Shown here piece after piece: positions 23,631-29,539 of a stretch of 39,575 nt of DNA. A program made the translations under genes and the position numbers. Location of the stretch: the IMG/VR virus record IMGVR_UViG_3300031841_000002, positions 1 to 39,575 of that record; one strand, 5' to 3'. The stretch is from a virus. The notes under the pieces were generated by a model. The model did not search any database, was not told the DNA's origin, and saw nothing but the letters and a program-made list of their open reading frames with translations. Numbering within the stretch: position 1 is the first letter of the stretch; each line of letters begins with the position of its first letter.

Positions 23631-23959
23631 TAAGTCACCGCTACCGTAATGTTGCCGTTAGTAACAACCTGAACTGTACCTACGCTCCCTGTTGCGCTCA
23701 GTCCAGAGGTGCTTGGCGTTGAAATATTCTGCCAAGAATTGCCCAAATATACTTGAAGAACCTCTTCTGTAGTATTCCAAATAATATCGCCTACCGCAAA
23801 ACTTAGCTCGTCTCTATTAGAGCTGGTGTATTGCGGGGTTGCTGTAGGATCGAACGACCCTAAACCAAGCTCCAACACCCGCATAGCCCTGTTAAAAGCT
23901 CCACTATCTACCGGATCTTGGTTAACAACAGGCAATCTTCCGTTAAGAATTCTAGCCAT
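23630..23959 (-). CDS. Small virion protein with C-terminal beta-repeat
   Basis: This 109-residue protein has a globular N-terminal part with FAVGDIIWNTTEEVLQVYLGNSWQNIS, which looks beta-rich, and a C-terminal tail GLSATGSVGTVQVV followed by ITVAV. That tail matches one unit of the 29-fold repeat in the 31896-34079 protein. It is joined on both sides by TAATG. It may attach to, or cap, a fibre or tail element that uses the same fold, but this is inference. It sits between the nozzle-like protein and the DGGxV protein. Confidence 0.72.
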   Translation of the reverse strand: MARILNGRLPVVNQDPVDSGAFNRAMRVLELGLGSFDPTATPQYTSSNRDELSFAVGDIIWNTTEEVLQVYLGNSWQNISTPSTSGLSATGSVGTVQVVTNGNITVAVT

Positions 23960-25839
23960 TACCGTCTACCGTTAGGCTGTATTTCTAAACGAGTTGCACC
24001 AATTATAAACCCTACTCCTAAACGATCTCCCATTTCTCCGTCATCGTCAGATTCGAAGCGTACCGCCGCTTGTCGGCCCCTAGCGCGGGTATCTATTTTA
24101 GTCGTACTTCCGGTAAAGGAAGACGTTATATCCGTCGTAAGGGAATCTCCAGGATAATTACGAGCCTTTAACACGAAGTTAATCGCCTGCGTACTGCCGG
24201 AATTACCCGTAAACTTAACGTCTGGGATACATCTACGAATAAATTGGAACTGGTCTCCTTCCCCAATATCGAAATCAGCACTTTCAATAAAGACGTTATC
24301 CATAGGAACCCCGTCATCATCGTTCCCTGATTCGTGGGAATAAACGTAAGAAGTAGAGCTATATTTACCAGTAGCCCGAGGAAAAGACTCGATTCCTTCG
24401 TCTAACCATGCGGTGCGAGAAAGCTGTCCAATAGACCATGATTGTTCGATGTAGTTGTAACTAACATAGCTATCTGGCTCAGTGCTAGTTCCAGAACAAT
24501 AAAACCAACCAACCTCGTCAAACTGCTTATTTACGAATCCAAATACTTGGAAGGCTTGACCGACGTTTAAATTGTCAAAGACATAAGAATGGACACTACA
24601 CGGTACGGGTTGTACAGCTCCGTTGTAAGTATAAAAGCCTTTCTTATCCATCCAAAAAACACCGTTAGGAGTGTTTACCGCAGCATTCGGACTGATCAAA
24701 CTTACGCCTTCGTTAATAAGAGTAAGACCAAACGTATTTGGAGGGCCAATAAACTGTAAGCTATACATTGCTACGTCAGTCCATACGAGCGTTTCCTGTC
24801 TAGCTCGTAACCCACCAATAATCTCTGAGCCTGCTGAACATCGTAACGAACCCGCAGTATTTGTAGCGCGTGGCTCCCAATCAAACGGGTTTTCTTGATC
24901 TGAAAATGCAATAAGTAGCGGATCTATTACCTCAGACCTACTGCCGTTTTCTATTGGGTCTGCACCTAATAAAACAACATGTCTATCAACATCAGAAACT
25001 AAAACTTGTAGCCCAACTGTAGGTGCAAGATTAGCTCCTACGATGTCTTTAAGAGCTTTAGCTCGCTGAGTAGAGGTAGAAAAATCCCAGTAAAAAACAC
25101 CGCCTGCTCGCACATTGGAAATTAGGTCTTCACCAAAATTATCCATTGACCACAAACGTAGCTGATTAGTGGACGATAGTGAGCTACTTGAACCCCAAGA
25201 ACCGCTACCCCATGCATTAACACCGTAGCCAGCACCGGCTACAAAAACATCTAAGCCGACGTTAATTTGGTACGCGCCTACTGTGGAGGATCCACCATTA
25301 CCAGTGTCCGAAGAATTAGCTGTTACGGCTGCTCCAGAGGTGTCTTTAGCCTCCACTGTATAAGAATTGGTAGTTACTACAGAAGCGACTTGATACTCTT
25401 GGTTTAAAACAGCTGCTGTAATATTGCCGCCTAACGAAGCTGCTCCGGAAAACGTAACAAAATCATTCAAAACCACCCCGTTAGCTGTATCAGTAACTGT
25501 GATAGTAGAAGAACCATTGGTTGCAGAAAAAGTAACGTCTCCTGCAGCGGTAGTTTCTCGAAGAGGAGTAATGTCGTTGTACGCCGCGCCCTGCTGCCAA
25601 TACAATTTAGACGTTGTTCCTATGCCTAGGATTTTAGTACCGTCTAAAGCTACCCAGCCATGTAACTTTCTACCTGTCCCTGTAAAAGAAGACTGAATAT
25701 ACTTTACCCAGCCGCCAATCTTTTCTGGAAGCCCCTGACGAAACCGTACTAGATTAGCGTCAAACCAGCCGCCCTCCGCTGAATAGTCGGTGCCTTCTTT
25801 GTTGATTCCTGGATTGAAGATAAACTTCTGCAAAGGCAT
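23959..25839 (-). CDS. Tail nozzle / phage stabilisation-like protein
   Basis: This 626-residue beta-rich protein begins MPLQKFIFNPGINKEGTDYS, then GGWFDANLVRFRQGLPEKIGGW. That start is common to large tail proteins of marine podovirus-like phages. Further marks are LHGWVALDG, YWQQGAAYNDITPLR, repeated Gly/Trp stretches (NAWGSGSWGSSSS) and ANTAGSLRCSAGSEIIGGL. I infer a beta-propeller or nozzle-type protein at the bottom of the tail, comparable with P22 gp10 or T7 gp12. The comparison is by architecture and position (after the lysis genes and before the ejection proteins), not by clear sequence identity. Confidence 0.65.
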   Translation of the reverse strand: MPLQKFIFNPGINKEGTDYSAEGGWFDANLVRFRQGLPEKIGGWVKYIQSSFTGTGRKLHGWVALDGTKILGIGTTSKLYWQQGAAYNDITPLRETTAAGDVTFSATNGSSTITVTDTANGVVLNDFVTFSGAASLGGNITAAVLNQEYQVASVVTTNSYTVEAKDTSGAAVTANSSDTGNGGSSTVGAYQINVGLDVFVAGAGYGVNAWGSGSWGSSSSLSSTNQLRLWSMDNFGEDLISNVRAGGVFYWDFSTSTQRAKALKDIVGANLAPTVGLQVLVSDVDRHVVLLGADPIENGSRSEVIDPLLIAFSDQENPFDWEPRATNTAGSLRCSAGSEIIGGLRARQETLVWTDVAMYSLQFIGPPNTFGLTLINEGVSLISPNAAVNTPNGVFWMDKKGFYTYNGAVQPVPCSVHSYVFDNLNVGQAFQVFGFVNKQFDEVGWFYCSGTSTEPDSYVSYNYIEQSWSIGQLSRTAWLDEGIESFPRATGKYSSTSYVYSHESGNDDDGVPMDNVFIESADFDIGEGDQFQFIRRCIPDVKFTGNSGSTQAINFVLKARNYPGDSLTTDITSSFTGSTTKIDTRARGRQAAVRFESDDDGEMGDRLGVGFIIGATRLEIQPNGRR

Positions 25840-26258
25840 TAGCGATACTCCCCAGTCCTTATCATTTCAGTAACTTCTTCGGCTCTTCGACCTACTTGTT
25901 TGGCCCAACGGCTGTCCATAAACTCATCAGCGGCAATGTCGAACTGCTCACGAGACATAGCTTCCAGAGCATTAACAAACCCACGCAATCGTGTAATACC
26001 TAGATTGAAACACATATCAACCATGGCGTCCCGTCGAGCTTTGTTCAGCCCACCGTACCAGTAATACGCATCTTGCAACTCTTGGTGACAACGCTCTAGG
26101 TCATTGTGTAGCAAGTAATCAATTTCATCTTGCGACAAGCCCAGCCCAGACTCGGATATATTTCGGCCTACGCCTATGGTTTCAAAGCCCTGAGTACATT
26201 TGTAAACATGGGATTTGACGCCTTCATGGCGCTTAACCATTTCAATTAGCTCGCCCAT
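25839..26258 (-). CDS. GH24 phage lysozyme (endolysin)
   Basis: This 139-residue muramidase has the T4-lysozyme-type layout. Glu12 in KRHEG is the general acid; Cys21 and Thr27 complete the E-8aa-D/C-5aa-T triad, so this enzyme uses Cys in place of the T4 Asp. Later parts include ALERCHQ-like helix, FNLGITRLRGF, and the C-terminal QVGRRAEEVTEMIRTGEYR. It cleaves the glycan strand of host peptidoglycan. There is no signal peptide or SAR anchor, so it needs the holin encoded just upstream. It is joined to both neighbours by TAATG. Confidence 0.95.
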   Translation of the reverse strand: MGELIEMVKRHEGVKSHVYKCTQGFETIGVGRNISESGLGLSQDEIDYLLHNDLERCHQELQDAYYWYGGLNKARRDAMVDMCFNLGITRLRGFVNALEAMSREQFDIAADEFMDSRWAKQVGRRAEEVTEMIRTGEYR

Positions 26259-26641
26259 TACTTCTCCCGTGCGACAGAGTTAACCTTTTCGTAGGAGCGC
26301 ATAGCGCCCAAGCCCAACATCCCCATCATAACGGGCACAAGCAGCGTTGTATCTACTTCTGGCACTGCGAACCAAATACCAAGGATGTTGGCAATTATGG
26401 TGTTGTACAGCAGGCCAAGAGCGCATATCCAGCCGATGCAAGGTCTCCACCCAGCAACAAATAACGACTTATGTGCAGCTTCCATTTTGTTGATTTCAAG
26501 CTGGCCCTTTAGCGCCTCGTGAGCGTGTTTCTCGGACATCGTGGCAATCTCATGAGCCAAGGCGTTCTTTTGATCCTTGTCCTCTATGAACTTGTCTAAC
26601 AGCCCTGTAACTGGCCCGACTAACTGTGCAACTAAACTCAT
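26258..26641 (-). CDS. Holin (GTA_holin_3TM-like)
   Basis: This 127-residue membrane protein has a charged N-terminal amphipathic helix (about 1-60) followed by WRPCIGWICALGLLYNTIIA, a second hydrophobic stretch LGIWFAV, and a third, LLVPVMMGMLGLGAMRS, which is the arrangement of three-helix holins related to those of gene transfer agents. It opens the inner membrane to the endolysin at the end of infection. The lysozyme gene follows directly (TAATG). AGGAAAT precedes the ATG. The EF-hand membrane protein precedes it in the operon. Confidence 0.88.
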   Translation of the reverse strand: MSLVAQLVGPVTGLLDKFIEDKDQKNALAHEIATMSEKHAHEALKGQLEINKMEAAHKSLFVAGWRPCIGWICALGLLYNTIIANILGIWFAVPEVDTTLLVPVMMGMLGLGAMRSYEKVNSVAREK

Positions 26642-26643
26642 GT

Positions 26644-26970
26644 TTATTTCCTATTCGACCACGCTTGTGCGCCAAAGAAGGCTGCAAGTATACCCGCAAC
26701 GGATACGAAGTAGACTGCGGCCATATCACCTAATATCGTTGCGGCTTGAGAAAGACCAAAAAGCTCCGATGCAACGACTAATGACGGGTACAGCAGCATT
26801 CCCCACAAGGCGAACCAACTCATAGCTCGTTGAGCATCCGCACGTTCATGCTGTAGACGTAGCTCTTGCAGTTCCTTGCTGGTGTTTAGCTCTTCATCTG
26901 TGACAACACCGTCCCCGTCCGCATCGTATTCGGCGTACTCGCTGCCTTCCTCTAGCCATTTTGCGTTCAC
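26644..26970 (-). CDS. EF-hand membrane protein in the lysis cassette
   Basis: This 108-residue protein has a textbook EF-hand loop at residues 16-27, DADGDGVVTDEE, with acidic residues at 1, 3, 5 and 12 and Gly at 6. Two hydrophobic segments follow (about 49-70 and 82-102), with a charged helix between loop and first membrane span. A single EF-hand cannot form the usual pair unless the protein dimerises. It likely binds calcium on one face of the inner membrane. Its stop is followed by the holin gene, so it could regulate lysis timing or be a spanin-like or antiholin part; that is inference. The start is GTG, overlapping the upstream stop as GTGA. Confidence 0.82.
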   Translation of the reverse strand: MNAKWLEEGSEYAEYDADGDGVVTDEELNTSKELQELRLQHERADAQRAMSWFALWGMLLYPSLVVASELFGLSQAATILGDMAAVYFVSVAGILAAFFGAQAWSNRK

Positions 26971-27758
26971 AGGGAGTCACCGTTTCGTATGTAGATGATG
27001 TCTAAACCTGCCGATACCGCTATGTTTGCACCAGAAGAATCTCCAATGCAGCGAACCTCTATGTCTGTTTTTTCTTCAAACTTGAGCGGAATACTGTAAG
27101 CCTGATGCAGAACGCCATTATCAATAACGTGCTTGTCCTTAGTTTGAAATACCTCACCAAAAGGTCGTGCAACCAAATGAATGGTTGCATATTTGTTGTT
27201 TTGCGCCGTAGCGGCAGTAATATCTTTTTGGAGTAGGTACGCCGTATGGTCTGCGGGAACCGTCCACAACCCCATTAGACTCTGGTTATCACCTGCTGCA
27301 ATCGTTGCGTATTTATCAGCAGGAACTCCGCTTGAAACAGTGCCGTCACCTGCATAAATAACACCTGCGTTTTGCCCACCAGAACCGGCAGTGTTGACCA
27401 CCATGCGGTTGATACGGATATAAGTATTTGTGGTGTTGACCGCTGTTTGACCGTTCAGCGTCACCGTCTCACTGATTTCTGCGTAGTTAGCATCTAGTCC
27501 AGATAAGGTAACGGTACGCGCACCTGTGCCTGCTGATGTATCGTTTGTAGAAGAACTGGATACTTTTAACACCGTAGCGGTTTCGATGTAGCTATACAGT
27601 CCGCCTTCAGCCCATACGGTCTCTAAGCTGTCATCAACATCTGGGTTAAACCCAAACTTGAAGATAGCGTAATGCCAACCGACTTGACCTCGCTTTACCT
27701 GTAGTTCAAAAGGTTCTGTAGTCCCTACGCGGCTGATTGATGAGATTTCTCTGGTCAT
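26967..27758 (-). CDS. Putative virion structural protein, beta-rich
   Basis: This 263-residue protein has beta-strand-rich sequence with many Thr, Val and Ser and Gly/Ser turns, for example LSGLDANYAEISETVTLNGQ, VNTTNTYIRINRM, and LQKDITAATAQNNKYATIHL. Similar proteins are common in marine phages next to tail-fibre genes, and I regard it as a fibre, decoration or tail-associated protein. No enzymatic motif is visible. The start has a modest ribosome site (GGGA ahead of TAAATT), and its 3' end overlaps the EF-hand gene by four bases. Confidence 0.7.
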   Translation of the reverse strand: MTREISSISRVGTTEPFELQVKRGQVGWHYAIFKFGFNPDVDDSLETVWAEGGLYSYIETATVLKVSSSSTNDTSAGTGARTVTLSGLDANYAEISETVTLNGQTAVNTTNTYIRINRMVVNTAGSGGQNAGVIYAGDGTVSSGVPADKYATIAAGDNQSLMGLWTVPADHTAYLLQKDITAATAQNNKYATIHLVARPFGEVFQTKDKHVIDNGVLHQAYSIPLKFEEKTDIEVRCIGDSSGANIAVSAGLDIIYIRNGDSL

Positions 27759-27761
27759 AAT

Positions 27762-27965
27762 TTAGTCCCATGTCCGTGTGTTGGCGGGCACCCGCTTCGG
27801 TATGCAATAAGCCGTTATGTTTTCTTGCATCTGGTAGTTTCGATTGATCTGGGTCTTGCCGGTGCTTACATAATAAGCAAACGTATTACACCGCGTAATA
27901 TCACGAAAGTAGAACTGGTCAGGAATTGGCTCACCGTTTACAACCACAACAAGCAGGAAAGCCAT
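27762..27965 (-). CDS. Small exported or membrane-anchored phage protein
   Basis: This 67-residue protein starts MAFLLVVVVNGEPIPDQFYF, so it begins with a short hydrophobic strand, and then has RCNTFAYYV and ENITAYCIPK with two cysteines that could pair in the periplasm. A very similar N-terminus is known to me from small marine-phage proteins of unknown function. I chose the ATG at 27965 because AGG lies five bases upstream; ATG 27968 and GTG 27971 are also possible. It follows directly on the upstream stop. Confidence 0.65.
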   Translation of the reverse strand: MAFLLVVVVNGEPIPDQFYFRDITRCNTFAYYVSTGKTQINRNYQMQENITAYCIPKRVPANTRTWD

Positions 27966-27967
27966 CA

Positions 27968-28417
27968 TCACCTAGTCAACCAAGTTAATAAAACAGCCAA
28001 GGTCAAGGGGAGAAGAATAAGCAGAACCAGTAAAACCGCCCCTATCTCTCTGACATCCTTCCAGAACTTTTTCTTGGCAGCGGCTTTTCTTGCTAGTTCT
28101 TGTTGTTTAGCTTTTCGAGCTTCAGCCATAGCGGTCATCGCTTCTTGGTACAGATCCCCGTTCCCAGAGACGGTGAACATGTCCTTGATCTCACGCATGG
28201 TCTCTTGGATCTGTTTCTTTGCTAAAGCGGCTTTTACAGCATCAGCTTCTGACAGCTTACCCTCATTCTGGGCACGTTGAAGCTCAACTTCGGCACCGCC
28301 AAGAGTCGATAAGAAACTGGAAATACTGGAGATGTCGTTGGTGGTCTCAGCGACCTGTTTTATCGCACTGGTAGCAGCATTTACGCCAGCCACGATAGCC
28401 GCGATTTCACCAATCAT
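27968..28417 (-). CDS. Membrane protein with coiled coil
   Basis: This 149-residue protein begins MIGEIAAIVAGVNAATSAIK, passes through a long helical region (ELQRAQNEGKLSEADAVK, then KKQIQETMREIKDMF), a basic Ala/Lys-rich segment (ARKAKQQELARKAAAKKK), and ends with a transmembrane helix (VLLVLLILLPLTLAVLL). Similar proteins are widespread in marine phages; the function is unknown. I chose the ATG at 28417, two bases after the upstream stop; a longer TTG start at 28477 would run through the upstream gene and is unlikely. It lies among other small membrane proteins ahead of the lysis genes. Confidence 0.75.
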   Translation of the reverse strand: MIGEIAAIVAGVNAATSAIKQVAETTNDISSISSFLSTLGGAEVELQRAQNEGKLSEADAVKAALAKKQIQETMREIKDMFTVSGNGDLYQEAMTAMAEARKAKQQELARKAAAKKKFWKDVREIGAVLLVLLILLPLTLAVLLTWLTR

Positions 28418-28419
28418 GG

Positions 28420-28605
28420 TTAGGCCATAAACTGCGGTAAAGCTACTGCAACAACCACCGTGACATATACGCCCCAAATCATTAGCTCAAGGCGATCAAA
28501 CCGCTTACTCCCGTCTTGGAGGCGCTGCTCAATGCCTTGGTAGCGTATAGCGCACTCTTTCTCATGCGCTTCAATCTTTGCTATAGCTTTTTCAGTGGGT
28601 GTCAC
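28420..28605 (-). CDS. XhlA-like small membrane protein
   Basis: This 61-residue protein has a charged helix (KIEAHEKECAIRYQGIEQRL, with heptad-like spacing) followed by one hydrophobic segment MIWGVYVTVVVAVAL near the C-terminus. That layout is the same as XhlA/haemolysin-like accessory lysis proteins, though other small phage membrane proteins look alike. The start is GTG and overlaps the stop of the hidden 53-residue gene upstream as GTGA. It may help the holin or be an antiholin. Confidence 0.65.
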   Translation of the reverse strand: MTPTEKAIAKIEAHEKECAIRYQGIEQRLQDGSKRFDRLELMIWGVYVTVVVAVALPQFMA

Positions 28606-28763
28606 TTGTCTTTAGCCTTACCTATGTTGATGGCAAGCAAATCAATGAAGCTATACAGCTTTGCGATCCACTCATCATCTTTGGGTGTCGGGGTGCTTGC
28701 AGCAATCAACGATGCGATAGTGACAATCGTTGTAACCGTATTGATTATTGTAAGTAAATCCAT
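28602..28763 (-). CDS. Small conserved membrane protein (53 aa)
   Basis: This gene fills the 180-base gap between two others. The protein starts MDLLTIINTVTTIVTIASLI, giving an N-terminal hydrophobic helix, then STPTPKDDEW, and ends FIDLLAINIGKAKDK. I recognise this PTPKDDEW pattern from small marine-phage proteins. It has AGGAG ten bases before its ATG, and its TGA overlaps the GTG start of the XhlA-like gene. Its function is not known, but its membrane helix and place near the lysis genes make a lysis or envelope role possible. Confidence 0.7.
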   Translation of the reverse strand: MDLLTIINTVTTIVTIASLIAASTPTPKDDEWIAKLYSFIDLLAINIGKAKDK

Positions 28764-28784
28764 GACTACTTAGCTCCTTTCTTC

Positions 28785-28991
28785 TTAGACTGAGATATCT
28801 ACCCTTTGTGTTGGAGCAAGTGCTGTAGCCTCAATCTTGTTACCTTTCTGGGTATACAAGGTAGGCATTACTGTCTCCACCATCTCTTTCACGGGTTCGC
28901 CTTCTGCGCCTGTACGCAGACGCTCTTGCTTTTCAACAGCGATCTGTTTCCAACTTACTTGAGCAGATCCGCTTACCGAACCCACGTCCAT
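28785..28991 (-). CDS. Hypothetical small protein
   Basis: I do not recognise this 68-residue protein. It has no membrane segment; it is basic in the middle (VEKQERLRTGAEG), and has a short strand-like region MPTLYTQKGNKIE. Its start follows the upstream stop by three bases, and it precedes the 53-residue gene by 21 bases. Related small proteins are seen between tail-fibre and lysis genes in marine phages. Confidence 0.6.
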   Translation of the reverse strand: MDVGSVSGSAQVSWKQIAVEKQERLRTGAEGEPVKEMVETVMPTLYTQKGNKIEATALAPTQRVDISV

Positions 28992-28994
28992 AGT

Positions 28995-29225
28995 CTACTG
29001 CACCACTTCCGCTTCTGGCTCTTCGTCTTCAGCAGGCTTAACTGCATTGACGATAGCTTCGCCGTAAGCATTCAACACAACCTGACGCTCGTTAATCTGC
29101 ATTTGCAGACGTGCGATTTCTTGGCGAATCTCAGCGATACGGGCAACGTGCATCTGGGTTTCAACAGTCAACTCAGACACGTTATGTTCTTCGTCGTTAA
29201 TGACGATTGTTTGCTCTTCACTCAT
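28995..29225 (-). CDS. DUF6447-like coiled-coil protein
   Basis: This 76-residue protein resembles DUF6447 proteins: a short beta start TIVINDEEHNVSEL, then a single long helix VARIAEIRQEIARLQMQINE with heptad spacing, then ERQVVLNAYGEAI, and an acidic tail (EDEEPEAEVVQ). The start ATG 29225 overlaps the upstream stop as TAATG, which is preferred to a TTG two codons earlier. It probably forms a dimer or trimer; it is seen next to tail-fibre genes in marine phages, where it may be a chaperone or fibre accessory protein. Confidence 0.7.
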   Translation of the reverse strand: MSEEQTIVINDEEHNVSELTVETQMHVARIAEIRQEIARLQMQINERQVVLNAYGEAIVNAVKPAEDEEPEAEVVQ

Positions 29226-29539
29226 TACCAAGGCACTCCATCAGCGGTTGTTGGGTTCTTCTGTTCTTCAATGCTTGCAGTCAGACCAGCTTCAATGGCC
29301 TCAACATCTAATTCACCCTGACACCAGCCAATGACATCAGCTTCAGTTAGGTCATCATAGGCAATGTATCCCTCTGAGGAAGGGTCTGGGGTAAACCCAC
29401 AGGTTCCATAGGATGAAGCACTATAAGTCTCCTCACCCACAGTTTCTTCTTCAGTTACCCGCCAGTGGGCAACGATAACGCCTCCCGCTAGGTCGCCCTG
29501 TAAGTCTCGTTCAAGTGTTGCTATTGTCCATGTAGCCAT
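29225..29539 (-). CDS. Conserved marine-phage protein (DUF7936-like)
   Basis: This 104-residue protein matches a small family I recall from cyanophage and other marine-phage genomes: MATWTIATLERDLQGD at the start, AHWRVTEEE, then SASSYGTCGFTPDPSS, DLTEADVIGWCQGELDVEAI, and the closing KNPTTADGVPW. It has beta strands followed by helices; the function is unknown. It follows the tail-fibre gene directly (TAATG overlap) and is therefore likely a tail-fibre assembly or attachment protein. Confidence 0.75.
   Translation of the reverse strand: MATWTIATLERDLQGDLAGGVIVAHWRVTEEETVGEETYSASSYGTCGFTPDPSSEGYIAYDDLTEADVIGWCQGELDVEAIEAGLTASIEEQKNPTTADGVPW

Noticed and set aside
28806-29321. Plus-strand frame of 171 residues over the small fibre-associated genes
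   Set aside because: It is antisense to three coupled small genes, two of which match known marine-phage families.
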